This document shows, piece by piece, positions 44,777-57,700 of a stretch of DNA of 64,000 nt. The translations under genes were made by a program, and so were the position numbers. Source of the DNA: Thunnus maccoyii (Eukaryota; Chordata; Actinopteri; Scombriformes; Scombridae); NCBI RefSeq assembly GCF_910596095.1, contig NC_056546.1:11743925-11807924 (forward strand). Direction: 5' to 3'. The first letter of the stretch is position 1, and every line of letters begins with the position of its first letter. Under the pieces are notes generated by a model that did not search any database, was not told the origin of the DNA, and worked only from the letters and a program-made list of their open reading frames with translations.

Positions 44777-45430
44777 GTATATTTATTACATTTTACATTA
44801 GAAAGGTTTCTTCTTTGCCTCATTTTCACTCCAAGAAGTAATGATAATCTGACACTTTTCTACTCATGTAGGAAAGTATCTAAAAAACAAATGGAGGCTT
44901 GCAAGTAGCCAGTGTTTACCAAACTGACAGATGTACAAACCACAGACATATACAGACTGTGGTGGGGCATGCCATTAATATGCAACTAGTTAAGATTTGT
45001 TGCATCTGGCATCTGAAAAATATTTCAGTCAGTTTAACAGTTTGCACTCTTTTTCTCTTTCACACACAAATACACACACTCACACACTTAGCTCCACCCA
45101 GTTGAACTCACTAGCATGCAGCAGGAATTCCCTCCCTCCAGTCACACTTTTTTGGTTGGGAGGAAGGAATTTTCTGGAATGTGGGAGAAATGGGAAGAAA
45201 ACTCTTTAGATGAATGGTGAAAAATAGTTTGCTTGTCCAAGTTAAACACTGCAAAACTACACTAAACATTAGGTTTAATTAGACTGTTACAGTTGAGATA
45301 CAGGTTACACATGGTTTTTCACAGCTTTATCTCAATGGAAAAATTATAGTTAAAGAGCTACTTTAGTGGACGTAAAATAAGAAATAAAGAAAACAGAGGC
45401 TATTTTTAAGTTCTTTGGCATAATTTGAAC

Positions 45431-45435
45431 ACGTG
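45431..45435. promoter_or_regulatory. Candidate hypoxia response element upstream of p4ha1
   Basis: ACGTG within aacacgtggcagtc, about 350 bp before the p4ha1 start codon. A second site with the same extended core, gacgtggcagtc, lies at 46569-46580 in intron 1. P4HA1 is an established HIF-1 target in mammals; that these particular sites act so is inference. Confidence 0.3.
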
Positions 45436-45785
45436 GCAGTCTCAAATGTGACGTTGACTCTCGCAATTTCTACCACTAAAACCAAAAATCACTACGGGTC
45501 AAGACGAACGAAACACCTCCCCTTGCAATTTACAAACGACGACAGCCCCTCAGGTCTCTAGTAGCAGGAGGCTGTATGAATGTGAGAGTCTGCACGTAGC
45601 ATTCAGACTCGCATTTTCTAGAAATCCAGCCCTAACCAGCAGATGGCCAACAGTGCGCCGAAACATCACAGATAGGACGAAGCAACACAGTCGGTGCTCA
45701 TCTTCCCTCCGTGAACTGCAACAGAGTCCGGCTGACTTTAGACTTCAGAGGACCTCAACGGCCTGGGACACATTTCTGCTACGAG

Positions 45786-48700
45786 ATGCTCTCGTTTAGG
45801 TAAATATTGACGCCTGAGCCAGGTAAAGATGGAAACAGCAAGCGTGTGTAAAAAACTTTGTAGCAGTTTTAGATATTTATGCAGTTGTAGCCTCGTCTTT
45901 TTCAACGTATTTTACGTTTCCAAGCAGCGATCGTTATTTTCCGTTAAACTATTCCATTTAAGTTAGGTTAGCAAGCTAGCTTAGAAACTAGCTAAGCTGG
46001 GTGAAACTTTCACATTTGTGATGGTTTTTAAGCAACAGCAAATAATAATAAAACTAATAGGGAGTAAAAACAGCAAAAATACTGATAGTCCAAGTAGAAA
46101 ATAGCGAGACGAGACAGTATTTCACTGTGAAACTAGTAGTTAACTTACTGTTATGGCATTCCAGTGCAATGCAGCGTGGGATGCTGCTGCCTTACAGTAA
46201 CTAAATACATTCATTTAGCAACATATACGGGTTTTATTTGTTAATACGCCACATTTTGGACGTTAAAAGTTATACAGCCTGACATATTACACACTTCAGT
46301 GAGCCCACGGTATTCTGCTATTTAGGGGCAAAAGCTAAAACTCACTGGGAACTTCATTATTATTATGTTGTTGTCGGCTAATTACTCTGAATTACTTTTG
46401 AATTAAGATAGGGAGTAAACGAGTTAACACCAGCTACCTTGCAGTAATTAAAAGTACCTCCTCCCCCTGCTTTCAGTCATTTTGCAGGGGTTACTGACGG
46501 GTTACCGCAGGTAAAATCACAGTCAGTGTGCCGTCCTCACATGAGTTTTCTCGGCGGGGAGGGGCGAAGACGTGGCAGTCCTCTTCCATCCACATCCTGT
46601 GTTATCTGACTCCGCAGCCTCATTCCCTGTAAAACTTCGGAGGAGAGAAGTTGTGATGAAAGCAATTTCTAAGTGAAGAAGCTACCAAAATGCAATGCAG
46701 ACCGAGAGAAGTATTCAAAATGTAGTCAGTAAATCATATTCCACTCTAGTACCCCTGTAATATTTCTAAAAGGTCTTTAATGTGTGAATGGGACTCAGTA
46801 TATTAGCTCTGCAGGGATGTATACAATATGAGTGACGGTCTTTTTATATAGAAGATTTCATGCAATACCGATGTGAAATATAATAAACATATGTTAAACC
46901 ATACATTAATCATTTTGTTTTACTGATATTGATTATTTTTCAGTGTCTCCCCTGATTTTTACCAACTGGAGGCTAGATTTAGCCTAATACTGTTGAGAAA
47001 TGTTTATAACATGACAACAATTGGGTTTGTATTCATGGTTTGTCAGGTTTTAGTGTCATTACTTTAGAATAATAGAGCAAGGACTCTTTGGACAGTCATC
47101 ATTTTGCAGATTTTTTTTAATACAAATAATCACACAAGGAAAAATAATTTTCTGAAGAGATAGAAATACCATTTTATGCACTGAGAGCAACCTCACTAGT
47201 TCCTAATATATTGCAGCCTTGTTGGATAAAACTTTTTCTCTGATGGAAAGAAAAAAACCTCTCATTCTCCGCTCCAGTGTGTCTATTGTTATTGCTTCTA
47301 TCTTTAAAATCCACAACTGAAAGCAACATGTTTACTCCAGATCTCTGGGATTTGTATAAAGTCATTCTAGGAAATGCAGGAAATTGTAGCGGTGTCAAAG
47401 CAGATTGAGGTAAAGTAAAACAGTAAATCAGTAGGTTTCTTAATCGCAAGATAACTCCTGGATTACAGTGAACATCACAATTCATGATCTGTTATTGCAG
47501 GAGTGTGTGAGGGTAGATTCTTCCTTGCTAATGGGAGCCCACATGTTAATTGTGGAAAATTGGACATATCACAATATGTCCAATTTTCCACAACTAACAT
47601 GAGGCTGTGCGGTAAAATAATCTCCTAATGAACATGTCTAAACAGAATACAGCCCAATTTTCACATAGTTAGAGGCTGAGAGAAGAGTCAGAGAAAAGAA
47701 CTTTGAGGCAGATGTGCACAAAACGTTTCTGTAACCTGTCTAAAATTGCCTCGCACTTGTCTGCCAAGTTAAATGTTAAATGGTTGATGAGCCATCGAGA
47801 ATGTTTTGGAGTTTTCACTCTCGTACAAGCATGTATCCACAGTAACACTCTCACTCTCATGTGTGGCATGACACATGGATCTAAATATCTATAACTGTTA
47901 AGCTTTCAGCTTTAATCTTGATGTTAGACTCCCAAAACATTATTGCAAGTAACACAGTAGCTATCACCATATCATTACAATAATTACATTGTGCTGACTT
48001 TTTATCCTGGAAATCTAAGTGGCAGAGGCATATTTATGGTGTTTTGGACTGAGTGGCACCACTTTTTTGTGGAAATGCAATAATAGCAGTTAGGGATAAT
48101 GGTACATTGCATCTTCCTTTTTAGTTTCTTCTTTAATTTAAGATGAAAAGGTAAGACAGATCTGTTTTCCTTCCTCTCTGCTGCTGCTGACCTACATTGA
48201 AATGTCTTATAAAGCAATTATTTTATTTTCACTGGAGACTTGTCCTTGTGGCAAAGTCAGAACCTGCCTGAGCCTGTACACTCCTTTCAGTGAAATGCAT
48301 AACAGATTTGCCTAGGTGCACCTTTCATGCATGACCTTTACTTTGGCACCAGATGTAATTGTGTATACAGGTATGTGTGTGCGTTGCTAGAACGTATGCT
48401 GAATGTGGGTGTTCGCATAGTTCCTATTGTGTTTGTTATATTTCCTGCTATATTTTGCTATGAAACAGTCCAGAAAGATTTTAGAGATAAAACCTGTGTT
48501 TTTGTCCGAGAGTATGTTTATCTCTCTAACACAGTCAGAGGTTCATTCAGTATTTTAAAACGCGAGCAGCTCACTCTTAGATGTAGAAACAACGCAACCG
48601 AGGTGGGATGTCAGCAAGCAACAGAAGTTTGAGGTTTTCACCACTAAATTAGAGGCCAAAGTTACAGATTCTCAATGTTTGTCCATGTTTACAGCCAAAT

Positions 48701-51700
48701 GAGCTACATGTTGTTGCAGTACTTAAAGTTACAAACAAGTAAATGTTTATTTATCATCCTTAATACCTCTAAATAAGGCTCACAATCAAAGGCAGCAGAC
48801 CAGTGTGAGAATATATCTGTTACTGACTTTATAAAAAGGGTCTTTTGTCTTTCTTGTGTCTCACCCAAGAGAAGTCTTGCTTAGCTTTAGGGCACAAAAG
48901 CCACCAGACAAATGCTGGTAAAATATGCAAGTGGCTGGTAGATTTCCTTCACTCACCAGTCAAAAAAACAATGGTAAACATTCACTAGCCATTTGACTGG
49001 TAGACATAAAAATTAATTTTGCATCCTAGCTTGTTATCTTACTTGTGTTGTATATAAACCATATAATGAATTATGGCACCCAAAGCTAATAGTTAACTAA
49101 TCTTTACTGCATTGGTAACAAACCACAAATTTGCCACTTGGATCTGTATTTCAACCCCTTTTCTCCAAGTACTACTTCCTTTGTCGTTTCTAATGGAAGT
49201 AAAAGGTTCAGCATTAGGAATATCTTAAAAATGACAGTACATTTGTCAATAATGTTGATGGGGATACGTTTTTGGAGCAGATCAGGATAAAGGTGTGTGC
49301 AATCAGAAATTTTTAAAAGCAAACTTTTTTTTTTTTTAAACTCTCACACATAAATCCTAAGATGTCTGTTGTTTTTGATGCAGATCCACATCCATATGCA
49401 GATATAGAAAAAATCTTAACATTTTCTATTTATACAATAATGAAGATGTCATTGGTCATTGTCAAAGCAAGTCTGCTAATGCCCACTTAATATGTGCACA
49501 TACTCTTAAGATACTTTGTGTACACAGACATACACACCTTTCCATTTACATACACATTTCTTCCTGCCCTTCTGCTGGGGTTCTCTTCTAATTTCTGTCT
49601 GTGCGGGTGGAAAGATCAAAGTGCCACTCCTCACAGGCCAGTAGCCCTGTAATAGTTATGGCTGCACCAACTCCAAAGCCAAACAAACAGTGACCGCAAC
49701 CATACCAAGTTATATTTGGTTTGGTGTGGTGGGTGGAAGGCTGCAGTTTTTTAAGGATTAAGGAGAGGTCAGGGATTTGTTTTTCAGTTCAACGATTTGA
49801 TTACTCTTTTTATTTTACCCTTTTTGAATGTATACATATATTATTTGTATATTATATATGTGTTTCTATTTCTTTATTTCCTAAATGGTCAGTTCACTCA
49901 ATTCACAATCATATTTTCTAACATCCTGAGGAATATTTAACAACGTAAATACTTCTGCTTTTATATGCCCAAGCTTTAAGATATCATTCTTGGAATAAGT
50001 TACTCCATACTAATCTGCAGACCTCTCTGGCAACAGTTTGCATTGGGAACCATTTTCTAAGGAAGGTTATAAAAACTGTCCAGATGGTGCAGTGAGGTTT
50101 CGGACAAAAGGGGAAGCAGTGCTTTGGATGAGTTTTAAGGCTTGGAATGTTTTCTGTGGCTCACTAAGAGAGTCCTGAAGTAATCGAGACAGGAAATGAG
50201 TAAATCTTTCTTCTAACTGTGTGATTTGAGGGATGTGAGACTGTGACAGCCTGCAATATTTAGGGGTCACCATGGTGTGTCAGTAGTGATGTAGAGGTCG
50301 TTTGGGGAGCAGGGTTTACCAGGGAAACAAGGCTCACTTTTGTCAGCAGTAAGTTTGATGTGGTTGCCTGACATTCAGCTGGAACAGTGAGGTTATCAGA
50401 GATCATGATGTCAGCAGATGGAAAAAAAATATACAGTTGGATGTCATATCTTATGTGCCAGTATGACACAAAGCCAAAATTTGTGATTAACCCTAATGCC
50501 ATTATTTCGAATATGCATGTTTCACTATTTGAGTTTTGTGATACTTAAGAGACCGTGTGTCTATTTTTTCTGTGTTTCTTCAGGGTGGACCTACCATGTT
50601 GGTGTTTCCTGTTGCTGAGCTGCCTACAGTCGCTCTCAGCCCACAATGACTTCTTCACCTCCATAGGTTAAACCATCTATTAATATTTAATACTCATGTT
50701 ATAAATAATCGGTCTTTTCTGATTTCACCGATTATTTCTTCTTATTGTTACTGCACATATGGAAGCTAAAGACCCATAATTTCATTAAAGGTTGATCTCA
50801 TAGGATTAGTGATGTCGGTTACACAGTATACATTGCAGAATTGATGATGTGGTGTTTCTGATTTTTTATATTTCTCAGGTCAGATGACAGACCTGTTATA
50901 CACAGAAAAAGACCTCGTCACCTCTCTAAAGGACTATATCAGAGCAGAGGAGAACAAGCTAGAGCGGGTCAAAAGGTGAGTTTGTGGGCATTAGGTCCTG
51001 CACATAATTCTTATATTCACTGGATGTAGTACAATGCACCTAACTCTGCATTACTATCTCTGTGACAGCTGGGCTGATAAATTGGATTCGCTGACAGCCG
51101 CAGCCATTCAAGACCCAGAGGGCTTCCTGGGGCACCCTGTCAATGCCTTCAAACTAATGAAGAGGCTGAACACAGAGTGGGGGGACCTGGAGAGCCTTGT
51201 ACTTAGTGACACCACTGATGGTACAAACAAAGACTACATGGTTCAAACAATAACTTAGAAATACCTGAGTGTGTAGGCTAGATAGTATCATATTCTGTTT
51301 GTTGGATTTGCCAGATGTTACAGTAAGTGCCAAAAGTTTAGAAAATCATTGGAAAGTGTATGACTTTGTTCGGTAAACTTTTGCAACTGAGCTTACCTTG
51401 CACTCTGAATTCCATCATAGTGAGCTCCAAGAAGATGATGACAAACACAAAGCTGATTTTCCAATACTATTTGATTCTGTTTTGTACCAGTAATGTCTTT
51501 AAATTTTTTAAATTTTGTATGTTGCGGGTAGAGCAGGCTTAAGCAAAAGCCTTTCTAACAGGAGTTATTGAGGTGGAAGCTAACATTACTCATTCGTCTT
51601 TGCATCATGTCTGGCTTAATATAATTATAATTCTCTCACTTAAGATCAAAGTCACTCTAAGCCATCTCACTGACCATAAACTAAGATTATTTATTGTCCA

Positions 51701-54700
51701 CTTGCCTGGTTGTTATGTATCCCATACTGAACCATCCTCTGCTACATCTTTATCCTGTCCTGTCTGTCTCCATCAGGATTTATTTCCAATCTGACCATCC
51801 AGAGACAACATTTCCCCACAGATGAGGACCAGACAGGGGCTGCCAAAGCTCTCCTTCGGTTACAAGACACATACAGACTGGATGCCAACACCATCTCTAC
51901 AGGAAACCTACCGGGTAAGGACCTTAAGTCAGGGTATACCATGTCTACCTGACATGAAGTATGTATCTCTCTTTTTTTAAGAAGCATTGATATTAACAGA
52001 CTATTGGCCAAGAAAGTCACAATACATGGGCCATGTGGAAGTACATGGGTTTTCTTGTTTTTATATTATTGACATTACAAAGGAGATTGTTGTATTCTCT
52101 TCTATTCTGTGCCAATGTTTTCCTGTATCCTCTGCATGCTAGGAGTGAAACACAAAAGCCTTATGACAGTGGAGGACTGCTACGAGCTGGGAAAGATCGC
52201 CTACTCTGATGTTGACTACTACCACACAGAGCTGTGGATGGCCCAGGCGCTGAAACAGCTCGATGAGGGAGAGGAGTCCACTTTAGATAAGGTGACAGTA
52301 CTCGACTACCTCAGCTACGCCATCTACCAGCAGGGGGAGATAGAGCGAGCCCTGGAGTACACCAAGAGACTGCTTGATCTGGGTGAGCCCCTTCACACTA
52401 TGAAGTATTTAAACGGCATAAAATGCTATTCCAGTTATGAAAAGCATACAGGGAGGCGCCTTTTATCACTTTGGATTGTAAAATGTCTGCTCAAGGTAAA
52501 TTATGTCGCATGCACCTCAAAGGATTAAGAAATAAGCAAACTTTTCTCAACAGTGGTTGTCTGGACTTGTACAGATACCAGACTTTATCTTGTTTAATTA
52601 GATAAGATTTTAGAAGATTCCTTCATTTTACCTGACTTAAAAGATACAAACAAAGACATTGCTACGAAAGAAAAGTGCATCAATATTGATTATCTAAATT
52701 AAGTCAGTAAGTTGGATAAATTAAGCAGTGAGCAATAACAAATGAGACATTGACTTTGATTTGAACCGAAGATGTACTAAAAAGAGGTAAACCAGAGGCC
52801 AACATTTCCAAGCCTCGCAGACATAAACAGTACAGACTGTTACCACAGTTTGACCAAAACATCCATGTCTCTACTCTGTGAAGTTTTGTTTGGAAACTTC
52901 ACTGAAATTTGTCATGGTTTTGTGCAGATTTGGCATAAAACAAATCAGTCTTCTGTGACGGGGCACTCAGAGACGTGTGGATACAACTTCTAACATAGAA
53001 CAGAATTGTGTGCCACATGTCTTCGTTTATTTATTGATAATACTAATTTAGCAGTAAGTTATTATGTAATATGTTAATAAGAGAAGACTTAGTTTATGTG
53101 TTTTATTTGATTATCCTGCAGCCAGTTAAGTTATATCATAAAACTAGTACTGTGAGCATTAGAGAATGAGAATTTCAGTAGAAGACAACTTTCCAGCTTT
53201 ATTGCTGTTTTTGGAATCACAGTGATTTGTATAAAGTCAATTCTAGACTGAACTCTATAGGGAGACCTTCTCTTGTACATTTGGGATAGGAAAGGATGTG
53301 ATTAACAGGATTGGTGGATCTGACAAGATGGTAATTGGTGGAATGAAATTTGGCATTTGCTAACCCATATTTGTTTTATAAAAAGTCCATCAGTTGCATT
53401 TGCTTTTAAATGATAGTGTGATCTAGATCAGTGGTTCACAACCTGGAGGTCAAGACCCCCACAGGGGATCTCTGGATTAATCGAAAGTGTTGTGAGATGA
53501 TAGGACAGGATAATATATAGTAAAATAAACTTATTTTTGACACAAAATTGGGATATTTGTTTCAAGCTTTCTTCTAATTTTTGCTTTCTTTCCTGTAGAT
53601 TTCTGTATTTTACCTCCTCAAACCTGTAAAAGTTATTCAAATAAAACAAGACAAGTCCTCTTTCTAGAGCTGCAAGTTTAGTTGATTCATCGAGTAGTCG
53701 ATCAAGAGAAGATTAATCAGCAACTACTTTGATACTTGAATAATCGTTATAATAATTTTTAAACAAAAATGTAAAAAAATAAGCTGGTTTCAGCTTCTCA
53801 AATCTGAATATTTATTGCTTCTCTTTGTTGAACATTATGATAAACTGAATGTGTTTGGGTTCTGGGCAGTTAGACAAAACTAAACATTCACAGATGTAAT
53901 CTTGGAATGTGGGGAACTTTAACAGATATTTTTCGCTACTCTCTGACATTTTATGGACAAAATGATTAACCAGTGAATCATGACAATAATTAGTAACTTA
54001 ACTGATTGGCAATGCAACATGTGATGAAGGGTTCCAGGGAGATGTTACTTCATTTTAGGGGGTCACGGGCCAAAAAGGTTGGGAACCACTGATCTAAATA
54101 ATGGACGCTGCAATACATTTCACAGCACTGTGTTGTCTTGGAAACATGAATTTAAAAAATGTTATGATGAAGTCTTTATGTGACCTGACATTTTCTTCCA
54201 AAAGAGCCCCTGAATTATTTTGTCCTGTTTGTGCATCTTAGTTCTGAGAACTAGATAAGTTGGGATTAAATAAATAGCGCATAATTATGTCATGTTGGAA
54301 GCTCAGTTACTTTGATTGCAGGCGGTGTGATATATTTTATTACCATTATTTCTTATTTACTATTATTTCTGTTGCTCTTTCATTTTTCCATTTTCAGACC
54401 CAGAGCACCAGCGCGCCAAGGGCAACCTGAAATACTTTAAGTTCCAGTTAGAGAAGCAGAAGAAGGCTGCAGAAGATGAGGCTGAGAAACAGAAGGAGCG
54501 AGGGAAAAGAGAAACAACTGAAAAGAAGAAGAAGCCCAAAAAGGTCTCCAATAGTTTGATCCCTGAGAGGAAGAAGTATGAGATGCTGTGTCGTGGGGAG
54601 GGCATCAGATTGGTGAGAAAGACATAGAAATACAAAAAAAAAAATGCAATTACCAACTTGTAAAGGACAGCTCAGTTATAATCCCTTTGCTCCCTGTTTT

Positions 54701-57700
54701 TTCTTTTCTCACAATCAGACACCCCGCAGGCAGAGCCGACTGTTCTGTCGTTACTATGACAACAATCACAATCCCCACTACGTGCTGGCACCTGTCAAAC
54801 AGCAAGATGAGTGGGACCGCCCCTACATAGTCCGCTACCTTGAGATCATCTCTGACAAAGAAATCGAGAGGGTCAAGCAGCTGGCAAAGCCAAGAGTAAG
54901 CCATGTGTTTTTCTTCATCTTGATGCTGCAGCCATGAACAAAATGAAGTGTTTTCAGTGCTCCTGCATATATAAAGCTATATCGGTCACTTTTCATTTCA
55001 CTGTGATCTAACAGGAAAATGTGTTAAGCATATTCAGTTTCTGTCATGTGGTTTAGTGTGTTGGGGGAAGGGAGATCAAAGCTGTGAGGCTGGTTGATGT
55101 GATGTTGCTAGTTAGGCAAGCACACAGGCACACACATCTGTATGTGTGTGTCTATGTGTGGATAAATCATGTCCCTGGCTTCACAGCTACGCAGGGCCAC
55201 CATCTCCAACCCCATCACGGGAGTGCTGGAGACAGCTTCATACCGGATCAGCAAAAGGTAAGGCACAGTCAGGAGCCGCCAAGAACAGAGGAAAGAGCAG
55301 AGGAGAAAGTGAGATTCTCTCCTCCTTTTTCCCCCCAAATAACTCAAACAAATTTCTCCTCTGTTCTCCCGTCGGTCCAGAACTCCATCTCTCCGCTCTT
55401 TCCGTAGCGTAATGGCTCTTGAGCTGAAGCACAAGATCCAGCTGATCTAAGCTTTATACACCATACATAAATATTATTGGTTTATAAAGCATGTTATATG
55501 CAAATGCATCTCACAGAAATGGAAGAAAGAAAAGAAAGCATTCTTGGAGGTTATAGATTGGAATGAAGACATTTTCAATTGAAAATAGGATTATGCTGCT
55601 ATTTTTTGAGGATCTGTTATGGATAAGTTTCTGCTCAGGAGTCTGCTACAGAAAGGTAACACAAGAAGACAGAGGAGGTGTCAAAATGTGTTACTTTTTC
55701 TACTGTTGATATTAACATAGTTGCTTTTTGGGAGCCAGGAGGTGTATTAGAGGCAGTTGTTTATTCCTTAAAGTTACATTTTTAATGGGAATTTGGTTTC
55801 TAGCATTGCCTCATGGAACACTCTCTTGGCCCTTCTTAAGAATAACATTGACAACTAGTGACTGGATCTGCTTTCTTTTTTCTCCCTCTTTCCTCCTCTC
55901 TTACCTTACTTTCCACTTGTCCTGTTGTGTGTATCACATTCCATTTTTTTCCTTCCCTTTGTATCTTCTTTTCCTACACCTCGGTGTCCTTGTGCTGCGG
56001 GAACTACTGTAGTTAAGGCGAGCCACGGTGCATGACCCCCAAACTGGGAAACTTACCACCGCCCAATACAGAGTCTCCAAGAGGTAAGGGGTTTACAGGT
56101 CAGAAGGAGGACCACAATGCCTTCCCCCCTGATCCAACTCTTCATCTTCATCTCTGTGCCCTGGCTGAAACACTCTTCCAGACCTGCACCAGGCAAACTC
56201 TATGGAAAAAAAATGAAAACGTTTAGCCACACTTGGAAAACAAACACTAGAGGATGTTTTGATTTGGTGGAAGTTAAGCATTTTGTCATTATTGCACTTT
56301 TTAGATTTCTGCCTTAATACCAAACAGAGCTTAGATCCAACAAAGCTAAACAATCCTCTGTTGTTGTTGTTTTTTGGTGTAGCTGAAGTTTTCTTTGTTC
56401 TTTCTGTCCACACAGAGATTTAGACATTTTCATGGCACTGCAGTGTTGCTACAGACTGTTATCTTTCCCCCAGCCATCCTTCCCAGGTTATTTGAGATCC
56501 AGACCACTGAAGCCCTATTCCCTGTTGTGCTTTACAGGAATGCATTTGTATCACATTCTCATATGAGCTCATTACAGCTGTCATGGTTCTAATATGCTTC
56601 TTCAACTTCCATATCAGCAAGAGTGTTACAGAAACTTCTGAGGCCCGAGTCTAGACGTAGTATAGACATATTCTGCAAACATGTGGGAAGAGTTTGTAAT
56701 TTCTCATCCATCCTTGATGTAAAGAAAGTGTCACCTTGTAGTTTAGATGACTGTTCCACTTTGATAGATACTAAAAATAGCAGGCTAGCAGCCCACCAAA
56801 CCCCCACGTTTCTTTGGTTTTACTGTTCTTGGTAATTAATGTGTGTGTGGGTGCAAGGGTGTGGTGTTCCTTTGATTTTATTGTACGTTTATGTGCTAGC
56901 CTGCACGTATTTTTGCAGTGAACATGTAGTGATAGATTGGGCAAATAGATGAATTCAGAAGAGTTTGACCTCTCTCTGAACTGGCTGTATTACAGGAAAT
57001 AATGTGTTGGCTGACACGCTGTCCAGCATCCCTTCAAAAATCTAACTCCTTATCAACACAAATGCTGAATAAATACAGATGACTCATCTCTCTTGGACAT
57101 ACACTTGCATCTCAGAGCACGCCTGCAGGAATACTTAGAAATACTTGCATGAGGCAGTAGGGGTGGGAGTCATCATAGACGGCATGATATCTATAAAAAT
57201 CCCCTAAATCCCCGAAAATTACACCACATATTGCATGCTGTGGTGACATCATATAAATTGTCTCTTTCACAATACTCTGTGTGGTAGGACATTTTTTAAT
57301 GTGGATATTGTGGCTTTTTAGTGGATTAGCCTGAAAAAAAATTAATTTTTATGTGATGTGGTTTGCAGAACCAGTGTCATGTTTTAGTAGTTTACAAGAA
57401 AGAGCTCCATCATGCCCAGCCAACAACTTCTTTTATCAGAGGCCTTCTGTTAGACTGTGTTGTGAGAATGAGTATGAAAGGCAGGTAGTGTTAGGAAAAC
57501 TGAATCCATGAAAATATTTTGTCGTAGTCCTCAACTACACTCGTGTGTGAACAAGTCACAGACTCAAGTGTACACATAGTAACAACCCTGTACCCTGAGC
57601 TGATTGGAGATTCTGTATCTGTTTACTTATTTTTCATTTCTTCATACCTCCCCTCCCTTTTCTTTTTCTATTAACTGGTTGTAATGCGCAATTTCACTTC

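Noticed and set aside
47543..47600. Calling the hairpin a microRNA gene
   Set aside because: The stem is nearly perfectly paired, the hairpin is only 58 nt, and I recognise no mature sequence; left as an inverted repeat.
54363..54656. Phe-rich 97-residue minus-strand frame
   Set aside because: Antisense shadow of the Lys/Glu-rich p4ha1 exon 54398-54612.
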